NCBI RefSeq assembly: GCF_013408555.1
Contig: NZ_JACBZN010000001.1
Coordinates: 3,162,001-3,226,000 of the forward strand
Origin: Aeromicrobium tamlense
GTDB lineage: Bacteria; Actinomycetota; Actinomycetes; Propionibacteriales; Nocardioidaceae
Direction of reading: 5' to 3'
Length of the DNA: 64,000 nucleotides
Part shown: positions 26,382 to 34,413 of the stretch, one piece after another
How positions within the stretch are numbered: the first letter of the stretch is position 1
Layout of the letters: every line of letters starts with the position of its first letter
Translations under genes and position numbers: made by a program
Notes under the pieces: generated by a model
The model's database searches: none
What the model was told of the DNA's origin: nothing
Seen by the model: the letters and a program-made list of their open reading frames with translations, nothing else

Positions 26382-27431
26382 TCAGGGCACGCGGTGGGTC
26401 CACTCGCGCGTCGAGAACTTCTCGTCGACGAGGCGCTTGGCCTCGCTGAGCTCGGCCTCGGTGTACTCCGAGTCGCGCGTGGCGTACCGGCGGCGGAACG
26501 TCTCGAGGAAGCTGTCGAGGATCGCCTCGCGCGTGAGGCCGGTCTGCGAGCGCATCGGGTCGACGCGCTTGTTGGCCGAGCGGGTCCCCTTGTCGCTCAT
26601 CTTCTCGCGACCGATGCGCAGCACCTCGGTCATCTTGTCGGCGTCGATGTCGTAGGCCATCGTCACGTGGTGCAGCACCGAGCCGCCGGCGAAGCGCCTC
26701 TGGGCGGCGCCGCCGATCTTCCCTGCGTCGCTGGCGATGTCGTTGAGCGGCACGAACCGCGCGTTCACGCCGACCTCGGCGAGCGCCTCGATCACCCAGT
26801 CGTCGAGGAACGAGTAGGAGCGCTCGAAGCTCAGCCCCTCGACCAGTGAGCCGGGGACGACGAGCGAGTAGGTGATGCAGTTGCCCGGCTCCATGAACAT
26901 CGCCCCGCCGCCGGAGACGCGTCGCACGACGTCGATGCCGTGCTTCGCGGCGCCCTCGGCGTCGATCTCGTTGACGTAGCTCTGGAAGGAGCCGATCACG
27001 ACGAGCGGGCTGTCCCAGTCCCAGATGCGGAACGTGGGCGGGCGAGTGCCGTCGGCGACCTCACGGCCGATGATCTCGTCGAGGGCGACGTGCATGGCCG
27101 GGTCCATCGTGACGGGACCGATCACGTCGAAGGTGTGGTCATGCCAGCCGGTGGCCTTGCCGAGCGCCCGGCGGACGGCGATGCCGACGGCCTCGGGCGT
27201 GAAGCCGATGAAGGCGGTCTCGGGGCCGACGGCCCCGGTGATGGAGGAGGTGAGCTGGTCGACGGACGCGTCGACCGAGAGGCCGGTCAGCGCCGCGTTG
27301 ACGTCGAGGAGGGCCTCCTCGGGCTCGAGGAAGAAGTCCCCCGAGACACTGACGTCGACGAGCCGGTCGTTCTGGACTTCGAGGTCGACCGCGACGAGCT
27401 TGCCGCCCGGGACCTTGTATTCACCGCGCAT
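26382..27431 (-). CDS. lplA: Lipoate-protein ligase family protein with permuted domains
   Basis: A 349-residue protein. Residues about 1-85 ('MRGEYKVPGGKLVAVDLE', 'FFLEPEEALLDVNAALTG') look like the small accessory domain that lies at the C-terminus of E. coli LplA, or is the separate LplB in archaea. Residues about 100-349 are the catalytic biotin/lipoate ligase fold, with 'VVRRVSGGGAMF' (lipoyl-AMP loop) and Lys in 'DAGKIGGAAQRR'. So the order is accessory then catalytic. The usual His-Asp after the GGGA block is Met-Glu here. It attaches lipoate to E2 and GcvH proteins. Its ATG abuts a hairpin (27432-27482). Confidence 0.82.
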   Translation of the reverse strand: MRGEYKVPGGKLVAVDLEVQNDRLVDVSVSGDFFLEPEEALLDVNAALTGLSVDASVDQLTSSITGAVGPETAFIGFTPEAVGIAVRRALGKATGWHDHTFDVIGPVTMDPAMHVALDEIIGREVADGTRPPTFRIWDWDSPLVVIGSFQSYVNEIDAEGAAKHGIDVVRRVSGGGAMFMEPGNCITYSLVVPGSLVEGLSFERSYSFLDDWVIEALAEVGVNARFVPLNDIASDAGKIGGAAQRRFAGGSVLHHVTMAYDIDADKMTEVLRIGREKMSDKGTRSANKRVDPMRSQTGLTREAILDSFLETFRRRYATRDSEYTEAELSEAKRLVDEKFSTREWTHRVP

Positions 27432-27482
27432 GTCCGGTTCAACACCCCCTGGCGGCAGATGCTTCCGCCAGATGAACCGGAC
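27432..27482 (-). promoter_or_regulatory. Hairpin abutting the lplA start codon
   Basis: Outer arms 27432-27441 and 27473-27482 (10 bp, perfect) enclose inner arms 27449-27455 and 27465-27471 (7 bp). On the minus strand the ATG follows the stem directly, and the only G-rich ribosome-binding candidate lies between the inner and outer arms. It could be a terminator for the upstream small gene or a translation gate. Confidence 0.55.
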
Positions 27483-27498
27483 GTGCGAGGCGGGTGAC

Positions 27499-27711
27499 TC
27501 AGCGCGCCGGCGGCAGGTCGTCGCGACGGGTGTCGCGCACGGCGTGGTCGCGGCGGCTGTTGACGATCAGGCTCAGCACGATGCCCAGGGCACCGGCCGC
27601 CATGCAGATGTAGCCGACCATGGTCAGGTCGATGCCGTTGATGGCATCGGTCACCGCGAACGCGAGGATCGCGCCGATGGCGATCAGGGCGATGGATCCA
27701 CCGAAGTACAT
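27499..27711 (-). CDS. Small membrane protein (DUF6458-like)
   Basis: A 70-residue protein with two transmembrane helices (about 4-24 and 31-51) joined by a short Asp-containing turn, then a charged tail 'NSRRDHAVRDTRRDD'. The start 'MYFGGSIALIAIGAILAFAV' is typical of a family widespread in actinobacteria with no known function. GGGAAGGGAC lies 5 nt before the ATG at 27711. It sits between tRNA-Ser and lplA. Confidence 0.75.
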   Translation of the reverse strand: MYFGGSIALIAIGAILAFAVTDAINGIDLTMVGYICMAAGALGIVLSLIVNSRRDHAVRDTRRDDLPPAR

Positions 27712-27830
27712 GTCAGGTCCCTTCCCTCGATGACGGCCGGAGCGGGTGCACCGACCGTTTCGGTCTGCAAAACGGTGGCACGGATCGCGGGTGTCCGCAT
27801 TCTGAGCAGGCGAGAGGGTCCGGGAACCAG

Positions 27831-27877
27831 CGAAGCCGGCCCTCGGGATCTCGGTGAGATTCCCTGAGCCGGCTTCG
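27831..27877 (-). terminator. Terminator after tRNA-Ser(GGA)
   Basis: Outer arms 27831-27840 and 27868-27877 (10 bp, perfect) continue into an imperfect inner stem. It starts 3 nt after the tRNA 3' end. Confidence 0.7.
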
Positions 27878-27879
27878 AG

Positions 27880-27967
27880 TGGCGGAGGATAGGGGATTCG
27901 AACCCCTGAGAGCTTTCACTCAACCCGCTTTCCAAGCGAGCGCACTAGGCCACTATGCGAATCCTCC
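27880..27967 (-). tRNA. tRNA-Ser (anticodon GGA)
   Basis: On the minus strand: acceptor GGAGGAT/ATCCTCC, anticodon loop TTGGAAA (GGA), the long class II variable arm of a serine tRNA, T-loop TTCGAAT, discriminator G, and an encoded CCA at 27882-27880. Reads UCC and UCU. Confidence 0.95.
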
Positions 27968-28018
27968 GCCGAGGAGTCTACGTGGACCCGGCCGCGCGGA
28001 GCGAATCGGGCCCGTCGC

Positions 28019-30574
28019 TCAGTCGTCGGTCTGTCCCGGGCAGGCGGTCGCGTAGTCCGGGAGAGTGTCCGTCTCGACCCCGAGGGCCTCGGCGCGGCTG
28101 CGGCCGAGGTTCCACTCGAGCCACGACGCGTCGTCGCGGCGGTCGGTCGTCAGGGCGCACTCGCTCTCGCTCCCGAGCCGCGACTCCATCGTGGGCACGG
28201 CGTCGTCCGAGAGCTGTGACAGGAAGTACCAGTCGACCTTGCCGGTGGTCTCGTAGCGGTCGAGGTTGTGGTCGGCGATCCAGGCGTCAGGGTTGATCGC
28301 GGCGATGCCCAGCAGCAGCACCGCGCCGCTGATCAGGCCGAACCGCGGCAGCCAGGTGCCGCGCAGTCGCCAGCCGGCGGCGATCGTGGCGAGCACCAGC
28401 AGGCCGAGCCAGCCCTCGAAGACGTCGACCAGCAGTCGCAGCTGGGTGAAGCCGTAGGCCTCCTGGTAGAGCGCCATCCGGTTGAGCGCCGACGCCACCA
28501 CGAGCAGCGTCATGACGCACAACAGGCCGAGCGCGACGCGCAGCCACGTCCGGTCCGCGACGGTCTCGCGGGAGGCCTTGCGGGACGCGGCCCAGACCAC
28601 GAACAGCGTCAGCGCCGTGGCGACCGTCAGCTGGCCGAAGCCCTGGTGCACGTACTCCGCGTAGGTCAGCCCGGTCGTGCGCTCGAAGTAGTCGCGCCCG
28701 CCGAAGATGGCCGCGGCCTGGGCCACGAGGAAGGCGACGAACACCGCGTCCACGACCAGCGCGGGCACGAGCCACTCGAACCGCTTCGCCACCGGAGAGG
28801 ACTCCCAGCGGACCGTGTCCACCTCCGGCGGGTTGAGCGCCAGGTAGGTGCCCGCCAGCGCGATGCCGCCGACGGCGATGGCGACGAACACCTGGACCGC
28901 GAAGTCGGCGGAGCCGAAGTCGGGCACGAGGCCGCTGAACCACTCGGCGAACAGCGCGTCGGCCGACATGAACAGGAAGGCGAAGATCGTCAGGCCGAGG
29001 ACCGACCAGAGCACGGTGCGCACCACGGCGATGCCGTGACCGGTGCCCGTGAGCATCCGCACCGTGCGGCCGAGCCACGGGATGCCGCGCAGGCCCGCGA
29101 GCGGCCACGAGATCGCCGAGATCACGAAGCCCGGCACGTTCCTCGCGTCCGTGAGCGCCATGGTGGCGATCGCACCGCCGGCCATGAGGCACAGGATCAC
29201 GATCCACTCGGCGTCGCGGATCAGCGCCGTGGAGGCCAGGAGGGTGCACAGGACGGCGCACGCGATGGTGAACGGCCGGCGCCGGCGCGGGCTGGCCGCG
29301 AACAGCAGCAGGCCCGCCGCCATCAGCACGAGGAACGTGCCGAGGCCGAGGTCGTGGAACGGCAGCGCCATGCCGGCGAGCACGCCGACCCCGACCGCCC
29401 AGGCGAGCAGGCGCGGTCGTCCGGGCTCGCCCCGGTCGGGCCACAGGCCGCCGAACAGCGAGTCCGTCATGGACGGGAGCGGTGGCGGGGTCGCCGAGGG
29501 CGGGGTCGGTGCGGAGGTGTCGGGCACGGGGATCTCCTTCGGTGCGGCCACGGGGGCGCGGTCACGGGTCGGGGGCGCGGTGAGCGGCAGGACGGCGTGG
29601 ACGCGCGCGCCGGCGTGGCCGGCCTCGGGGTCGACGAAGCGGATCGTCCCGCCATGCAGGTCGGTGACCCAGCGTGCGATGGCCAGGCCCAGGCCCGTGC
29701 CGCCCCCGCCCTCGGTCTCGGCGAGGGTGCCGAAGCGCTCGAACGCGCGGGCACGCGAGTCCGGCGCGACGCCGGGACCCTCGTCGGCGACCTCGAGCAG
29801 CCAGCCGTCGTCGACGCGTCGCGCCCGGATCGACACCGTCCCGCCCGCCGGCGAGTGCCGGGTGGCGTTGTCGACGAGGTTCGCCACGAGCTGGCGCAGC
29901 CGGGCCGCGTCAGCCTCGACGGTGAGGTCGGCGGGCTCGACGGCCACCGTGACCTCGACGTCGCGGTCGCCGTACTGGAACTCGTCGGCGGCGGACGCGA
30001 GCAGCTCGCCGACGACGACCGGCTCCACGTGCAGGGGCACGGCGCCGGCGTCCACGCGGGACAGGTCCAGGAGGTCGGCCACGAGGTCCGAGAGCCGCTC
30101 GGCCTGCGCCAGCGCGCTGCGCAGGGTGGCCGGGTCGGGCTCGCTCACGCCGTCGGCGAGGTTCTCCAGCAGGGCGCACATGGCGGTGAGGGGCGTGCGC
30201 AGCTCGTGGCTGACGTTCGCGATGAGGTCGCGACGCTGGCGGTCGACCTGCTCGAGGTCGGCGGCCATGCGGTTGAAGGCACGGGCCAGCTCGCCGATCT
30301 CGTCGCGCGAGGTGTCGGTGATGCGGGTGCTGTGGTCGCCGCGCGCCATCCGTGCCGCCGCCGCCGTCATCTGGCGCAGCGGCGAGGTCATGCCCGACGC
30401 CAGCAGCTGGGTCACCGCGAGGGCCAGCGCGATCGTCACGGGGATGCTCAGCCAGATCGGCACGCCGCCCGCGGCGCCCACGGTAGCCACGATCGAGGCC
30501 ACCAGGACGCTCGCCGCGACCAGCAGGCCGAGCTTGACCTTCACCGACCCGACGGGGTCCAGAGGCCGCGTCAT
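28019..30574 (-). CDS. Histidine kinase fused to a DUF4173/DUF4153-like membrane domain
   Basis: One frame of 851 codons. Residues 1-330 are a standard sensor kinase: two transmembrane helices (13-33, 40-60), a HAMP domain, His123 in 'NVSHELRTPLT', Asn235 in 'NLVDNATRHS' and G-boxes 'DEGPGV' and 'GGTGLGLAIA'. A Pro/Thr-rich linker (about 333-385) then leads to about 460 residues with some twelve transmembrane segments and the motif 'RTTGLTYAEYVHQGF', which is typical of the DUF4153/DUF4173 family. The ATG overlaps the stop of the OmpR-type regulator (30571-30574). No convincing ribosome-binding site marks a separate start for the membrane part. The kinase relays to that regulator; the role of the membrane domain is unknown. 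Confidence 0.85.
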   Translation of the reverse strand: MTRPLDPVGSVKVKLGLLVAASVLVASIVATVGAAGGVPIWLSIPVTIALALAVTQLLASGMTSPLRQMTAAAARMARGDHSTRITDTSRDEIGELARAFNRMAADLEQVDRQRRDLIANVSHELRTPLTAMCALLENLADGVSEPDPATLRSALAQAERLSDLVADLLDLSRVDAGAVPLHVEPVVVGELLASAADEFQYGDRDVEVTVAVEPADLTVEADAARLRQLVANLVDNATRHSPAGGTVSIRARRVDDGWLLEVADEGPGVAPDSRARAFERFGTLAETEGGGGTGLGLAIARWVTDLHGGTIRFVDPEAGHAGARVHAVLPLTAPPTRDRAPVAAPKEIPVPDTSAPTPPSATPPPLPSMTDSLFGGLWPDRGEPGRPRLLAWAVGVGVLAGMALPFHDLGLGTFLVLMAAGLLLFAASPRRRRPFTIACAVLCTLLASTALIRDAEWIVILCLMAGGAIATMALTDARNVPGFVISAISWPLAGLRGIPWLGRTVRMLTGTGHGIAVVRTVLWSVLGLTIFAFLFMSADALFAEWFSGLVPDFGSADFAVQVFVAIAVGGIALAGTYLALNPPEVDTVRWESSPVAKRFEWLVPALVVDAVFVAFLVAQAAAIFGGRDYFERTTGLTYAEYVHQGFGQLTVATALTLFVVWAASRKASRETVADRTWLRVALGLLCVMTLLVVASALNRMALYQEAYGFTQLRLLVDVFEGWLGLLVLATIAAGWRLRGTWLPRFGLISGAVLLLGIAAINPDAWIADHNLDRYETTGKVDWYFLSQLSDDAVPTMESRLGSESECALTTDRRDDASWLEWNLGRSRAEALGVETDTLPDYATACPGQTDD

Positions 30575-31260
30575 GGGGTGACCTCGAGCGCGTAGCCGAC
30601 ACCGTGCACGGTGCGGATCCGGTCGGCGCCGATCTTGGCGCGCAGGCCCTTCACGTGGCTGTCGACGGTGCGGGTGCCTGAGGCCTCGGCCCAGCCCCAG
30701 ACCTCGGCCAGCAGTCGCTCGCGCGAGAGCACGTCGCCGGGCGCGGCGGCGAGGCACACGAGCAGGTCGAACTCTGTGGGCGTCAGGTGGATCTCCTCGT
30801 CCGCGACCCAGACGCGCCGGGCGCCGACGTCGAGCCGCAGGTCGCCCCACTCGCGCACCGAGCCCTGGGCGGAGGCCGCGAGCTGGGCGGCCCGGTCGAC
30901 CCGCCGGAGCAGGGCGGACACCCGCGCCACCAGCTCACGCATGCGGAACGGCTTGGTCAGGTAGTCGTCGGCGCCGACGGCGAGGCCCACCAGGACGTCG
31001 GCCTCGTCGTCGCGCGCCGTGAGCATGAGGACCGGGACGGGCCGCACGGCCTGGATGCGGCGGCACACCTCGTGGCCGTCGAAGCCCGGGAGCATCACGT
31101 CCAGCACCACGAGATCGGGGTCGTGCTGCTCGAACGCCGCCACCGCGCCGGGCCCGTCCCACGCCCGCACGACCTCGTGACCGTGGGCGGTCAGCCGGTC
31201 GGTCACGGCGGTGCCGATGGTGGGCTCGTCCTCGACGAGCAGAATGCGGCGAGCGGTCAT
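30571..31260 (-). CDS. Response regulator, OmpR/PhoB family
   Basis: A 229-residue regulator: receiver domain with Asp10-Asp11-type pocket 'VEDEP', phospho-acceptor Asp54 ('VLDVMLPG') and Lys103 ('LTKPF'), then a winged-helix DNA-binding domain ending 'IRTVHGVGYALE'. TAGGTT ends 6 nt before the ATG at 31260, so its mRNA is probably leaderless although GGAGG also lies in that gap. It is translated just ahead of the fused kinase, with a 4-nt overlap. Targets are unknown. Confidence 0.92.
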   Translation of the reverse strand: MTARRILLVEDEPTIGTAVTDRLTAHGHEVVRAWDGPGAVAAFEQHDPDLVVLDVMLPGFDGHEVCRRIQAVRPVPVLMLTARDDEADVLVGLAVGADDYLTKPFRMRELVARVSALLRRVDRAAQLAASAQGSVREWGDLRLDVGARRVWVADEEIHLTPTEFDLLVCLAAAPGDVLSRERLLAEVWGWAEASGTRTVDSHVKGLRAKIGADRIRTVHGVGYALEVTP

Positions 31261-31266
31261 GCCTCC

Positions 31267-31272
31267 AACCTA
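31267..31272 (-). promoter_or_regulatory. -10 element of the OmpR-type regulator operon
   Basis: TAGGTT on the minus strand ends 6 nt before the ATG at 31260. Confidence 0.55.
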
Positions 31273-31373
31273 GGAGCCCGGGTCGCCGGATCGTGGGGAC
31301 GAATCGTGAAGATCCTGTGCAGATCGCCCCGGCGAGTTCGGGCTCCCGCTTCGGACGCCCACGTCCGGCCTCG

Positions 31374-31379
31374 TATAGT
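31374..31379 (+). promoter_or_regulatory. -10 of the SRP RNA gene
   Basis: TATAGT, the best -10 match in this area, ends 6-7 nt before the start of the SRP RNA helix. Confidence 0.55.
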
Positions 31380-31385
31380 GGTGAC

Positions 31386-31475
31386 CAGCCCCTCGCGTGG
31401 CGGCACATCACCCAACTCCCCCAGGGCAGGAATGCAGCAAGGGTCAGTGGTCCCTGCCGGGTACGCGAGGGGTCC
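31386..31475 (+). ncRNA. ffs: Signal recognition particle RNA, small bacterial type (4.5S-like)
   Basis: The terminal arms CCCCTCGCGT and ACGCGAGGGG pair to close a long hairpin. The apical region contains GGGCAGGAATGCAGCAAGGG, the conserved domain IV loop bound by Ffh. With Ffh it targets ribosome-nascent chains to the membrane. The ends are set from the pairing and the upstream TATAGT and may be off by a few nucleotides. Confidence 0.92.
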
Positions 31476-31483
31476 TTGCGTTC

Positions 31484-32248
31484 CTAGGGGTGCACGCGCG
31501 CCGCGCGCATGATCGCGCGGCTGGCCCCCTTCACGTAGCCCGAGGACGGCTTCGCCCCGTACTCCACCGTGATCGCCGTGCCGTGCTTCGCGAGGTAGCG
31601 GTTGTACCAGCCGGTGAGCGTGGGCGAGGTGCCCTTGCCCTGCGCGACGCCGAAGTGCTTGCGCTTGAGCTTCAGCTCCTTCGCGAGCCGCTTCTCGAAG
31701 GCCACGTCCTTCCCGGACGTGCCGACGCCGTGCAGCGGCTGGTGCAGCGACACGATGTAGTCGGGCCGCTGGCTCTTGAGGAACTTCATCATCGTGCGTG
31801 TCTCGCGCTCACTGGCCTTCTTCGGGCCTCCGTAGGTGCGGGAGCCCTTGGTGCCGCGGATCCAGCCGCTCGTCGGCCAGTTGCGGTTGAGGTCCACCCC
31901 GCGCGCGTTCGTGCGCGTCTTGCGGGCGGCGCCGTCGGGGTTCATCGTCGGGATGATCCACAGGCCCGTGCCCGCCTTCGGCTTCACGCGCTTGACCGCG
32001 TGCTGGGCGGTCTTGCGGCCGGCCGGCTCGTCACCGTGCATCTGCCCGAGGATCAGCAGGACCCGCTTCGGCTTCTTCGCGCCGCGGTAGAAGGCCACGA
32101 TGCTGCGGCCCTGGTGGCTCGTGCCGATGACGACCTTGCGCGTCGTGTAGTCCGAGTCCGCCGCCTGCGCCGGCACGCTGACCAGCGCCGGGGCGACGAG
32201 CCCCATCGACAGGACGACTCCCGCTGCTGCCTTCACTGCCCCCGACAT
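31484..32248 (-). CDS. Secreted M14-family zinc carboxypeptidase (MpaA-like)
   Basis: A 254-residue protein with a signal peptide (cleavage predicted after Ala-Gln-Ala at about 29). Zinc ligands are His71 and Glu74 in 'QMHGDEPAG' and His169 in 'SLHQP'; the catalytic glutamate is Glu229 in 'TVEYG'. 'NPDGAARKTRTNARGVDLNRN' (in part) is the substrate-binding region and resembles MpaA, which removes residues from murein peptides. A cell-wall peptide substrate is therefore plausible. It starts 4 nt after the HerA-like gene, so the two may be co-transcribed, and its stop lies 8 nt from the 3' end of the SRP RNA. Confidence 0.85.
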   Translation of the reverse strand: MSGAVKAAAGVVLSMGLVAPALVSVPAQAADSDYTTRKVVIGTSHQGRSIVAFYRGAKKPKRVLLILGQMHGDEPAGRKTAQHAVKRVKPKAGTGLWIIPTMNPDGAARKTRTNARGVDLNRNWPTSGWIRGTKGSRTYGGPKKASERETRTMMKFLKSQRPDYIVSLHQPLHGVGTSGKDVAFEKRLAKELKLKRKHFGVAQGKGTSPTLTGWYNRYLAKHGTAITVEYGAKPSSGYVKGASRAIMRAARVHP

Positions 32249-32252
32249 GGGA

Positions 32253-33995
32253 TCACCGCTTCTTCTTGAAGATCGCCTTGATGAGTTCGCGGGCGGCGGT
32301 GCGACTCGCCTCCCCGATCGCCCGGTCCATGGGCGACATCCGGTTCGAGCCGCGGCTGCGGCTCTTCGTGCGCGTGCCCGTCGGGCGCTCGCGGGCCAGG
32401 TCCTTCTCGAGTCTCTCGGCCTCCTCGGCCGCGCGCTTGCGCTCGGCCTCGGCGGTGGCGGCCTCCGTGGCCGCGCGGGTGCGCTCGGCCATCGCCTCGG
32501 CCGCGCCCCCGGTGGAGGCGACGGCCGCGTACTTCGCGGCGAGGGGCGAGGCGGCCACGGCGGCGGTCATCGCGGCGGCGTCGGTGGGCTCCATCGACCC
32601 CTGAGGGGCGCGGACGCGCGTCCACGCGACGGGCGACGGCGCGCCCTTCTCGTTCATGACGGTCACGATCGCCTCGCCCGTCGCCAGCTGGGTCAGGACC
32701 TCCTCGAGGTCGTAGCCCGAGTGCGGGTAGGTCGAGACGGTCGCCTTGAGCGCCTTCGCGTCCTGCGGCGTGTGGGCGCGCAGCTGGTGCTGGACGCGCG
32801 AGCCCAGCTGGGCCAGCACGTCGTCGGGCACGTCCTTCGGCGTCTGGGTGACGAAGAAGATGCCGACGCCCTTCGACCGGATGAGCCGCACGGTCTGGAC
32901 GACGATCTCGAGGAAGTCCTTCGACGCGCCCTTGAACAGCAGGTGGGCCTCGTCGAAGAAGAAGACGAGCTTCGGGCGGTCGGTGTCGCCGACCTCGGGG
33001 AGCGTCGAGAACAGCTCGCGCAGCAGGTACATGAGGAAGGTCGAGAACAGCTGCGGCTGGTCCTGCACGCCCGGGACCTCGAGCAGCGAGACGATGCCGC
33101 GGCCGTCGGCATCGGTGCGCAGCACGTCGGCGACCTCGAACGCGGGCTCGCCGAAGAACACGTCGGCGCCGGAGTCGGCGAACGTGACCAGCTCGCGCAG
33201 GATCACGCCGACCGTGGCGCTCGAGAGCCCGCCGATCGCCTTGAGCTCGGGCTTGCCCTCGGCGCTGTCGAGGAACGCCACGACGGCACGCAGGTCCTCC
33301 AGGGTCACGAGGCGCAGCCCGGCCTTGCGCGCGTAGTGGAAGACCAGTGAGAGCGAGGACTCCTGCGTGGTGTTGAGGTCGAGGACCTTCGACAGCAGGA
33401 TCGGCCCGAACGCCTCGACCGTGGCGCGGATCGGCACGCCGGTGCCCTTCGCGCCGAGGGCGTAGAACTCGGTGGGGAAGGCCGTGGCCTGCCAGTCCTG
33501 GCCGATGCTCGCGGTGCGCGCGAGCAGCTTCTCGTTCGAGGCACCGGGGGTCGCGATGCCCGAGAGGTCGCCCTTGATGTCGGCCGCGAAGACCGGGACG
33601 CCGCCGGCCGAGACCTGCTCGGCCAGCACCTGCAGGGTCTTCGTCTTGCCGGTGCCCGTGGCGCCCGCGACGAGGCCGTGGCGGTTGAGCATGCCGAAGG
33701 GGATGCGCACCGGGACGTCGGCGCGCGGCTCGCCGCTCTCGACCAGCGCGCCGATCTCCAGCGCCGGGCCCTCGAACGCGTAGCCGGCGCGGATCTGAGC
33801 CACCTGCTCGCTGTCCGCGGCCGGAGCCTCGGCCGCGGGGGCCTCCGTCCGATCGGCGGCCCTCGCCTGCGCCGCCTCGGCCGCGGCGGCCAGCTCGTCG
33901 GCGCGGCGCTGGGCCTCCTCGGCGGCGGCCTTGGCCTCGGCGGCGGCTCGGGCGGCCGCGGCGACCTCGTCGGCGGAGGGATCGGTCTCGGTCAT
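32253..33995 (-). CDS. HerA-like P-loop ATPase (DUF853/YjgR family)
   Basis: A 580-residue protein: an Ala/Glu-rich coiled coil (about 5-50), a HerA-type ATPase with Walker A 'GATGTGKTKTLQ' near 113 and Walker B 'LVFFFDEAHLLF' near 350, 'FVTQTPKDVPDDVLAQLG' as the sensor motif, and a basic C-terminal tail. The family is related to DNA translocases such as HerA and FtsK, but the physiological role of YjgR-type members is not established. TAGCCT ends 6 nt before the ATG, so the gene is probably leaderless. Confidence 0.85.
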   Translation of the reverse strand: MTETDPSADEVAAAARAAAEAKAAAEEAQRRADELAAAAEAAQARAADRTEAPAAEAPAADSEQVAQIRAGYAFEGPALEIGALVESGEPRADVPVRIPFGMLNRHGLVAGATGTGKTKTLQVLAEQVSAGGVPVFAADIKGDLSGIATPGASNEKLLARTASIGQDWQATAFPTEFYALGAKGTGVPIRATVEAFGPILLSKVLDLNTTQESSLSLVFHYARKAGLRLVTLEDLRAVVAFLDSAEGKPELKAIGGLSSATVGVILRELVTFADSGADVFFGEPAFEVADVLRTDADGRGIVSLLEVPGVQDQPQLFSTFLMYLLRELFSTLPEVGDTDRPKLVFFFDEAHLLFKGASKDFLEIVVQTVRLIRSKGVGIFFVTQTPKDVPDDVLAQLGSRVQHQLRAHTPQDAKALKATVSTYPHSGYDLEEVLTQLATGEAIVTVMNEKGAPSPVAWTRVRAPQGSMEPTDAAAMTAAVAASPLAAKYAAVASTGGAAEAMAERTRAATEAATAEAERKRAAEEAERLEKDLARERPTGTRTKSRSRGSNRMSPMDRAIGEASRTAARELIKAIFKKKR

Positions 33996-34001
33996 GTGCT
34001 C

Positions 34002-34007
34002 AGGCTA
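34002..34007 (-). promoter_or_regulatory. -10 element of the HerA-like gene
   Basis: TAGCCT on the minus strand ends 6 nt before the ATG at 33995. Confidence 0.55.
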
Positions 34008-34098
34008 GTTCCCCCCGGCCGTCGCGCCAGGGGCTCCGCGTCGTTCGGGGAGGCACACCATGGATCCCGTGGTCATCGAGCGGCTGTGAGCCGCCCCT

Positions 34099-34104
34099 TA
34101 GACT
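34099..34104 (+). promoter_or_regulatory. -10 element of a leaderless two-gene operon
   Basis: TAGACT ends 6 nt before the GTG at 34111; identical to the aacS hexamer and spacing. Confidence 0.6.
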
Positions 34105-34110
34105 GATCGG

Positions 34111-34413
34111 GTGATCTTTCGCCGCGTGGGGGACGGGCGGCCGTACCCCGACCATGGACTGACCCAGAGTGACTGGGCTGCCATCGCGCCGACCCAGGTG
34201 CGCCTGGACGATCTCACCACCACCAAGACCACCCTCGACCTCGAGACGCTGCTCGACACCGACTCGACGTACTTCGGCGACCTGTTCGCCCACGTCGTCG
34301 GCTGGAAGGGCGAGCTGTTCCTCGAGGACGGGCTGCACCGGGCCCTGCGAGCAGCCCTGCAGCAGCGCACCATGGTCCACGCGCGCGTCTTCACGATCGG
34401 GAAGCAGTCATGA
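34111..34413 (+). CDS. Conserved actinobacterial protein of unknown function, paired with LytR_C gene
   Basis: A 100-residue soluble protein, 'MIFRRVGDGRPYPDHGL' at the start and 'STYFGDLFAHVVGWKGELFL' in the middle. I recognise it as a small family conserved across actinobacteria; similar proteins are sometimes labelled as VapB-like antitoxins, but no toxin gene is adjacent and the Tyr/Trp/His-rich core does not look like a DNA-binding antitoxin. No enzyme motif is visible. It overlaps the LytR_C gene by ATGA (34410-34413), so a shared role in envelope biology is a reasonable inference. Confidence 0.75.
   Translation: MIFRRVGDGRPYPDHGLTQSDWAAIAPTQVRLDDLTTTKTTLDLETLLDTDSTYFGDLFAHVVGWKGELFLEDGLHRALRAALQQRTMVHARVFTIGKQS

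Noticed and set aside
34111-34413. Toxin-antitoxin module
   Set aside because: Some relatives carry an antitoxin label, but there is no toxin-like gene beside it; the neighbour is a LytR_C envelope protein.
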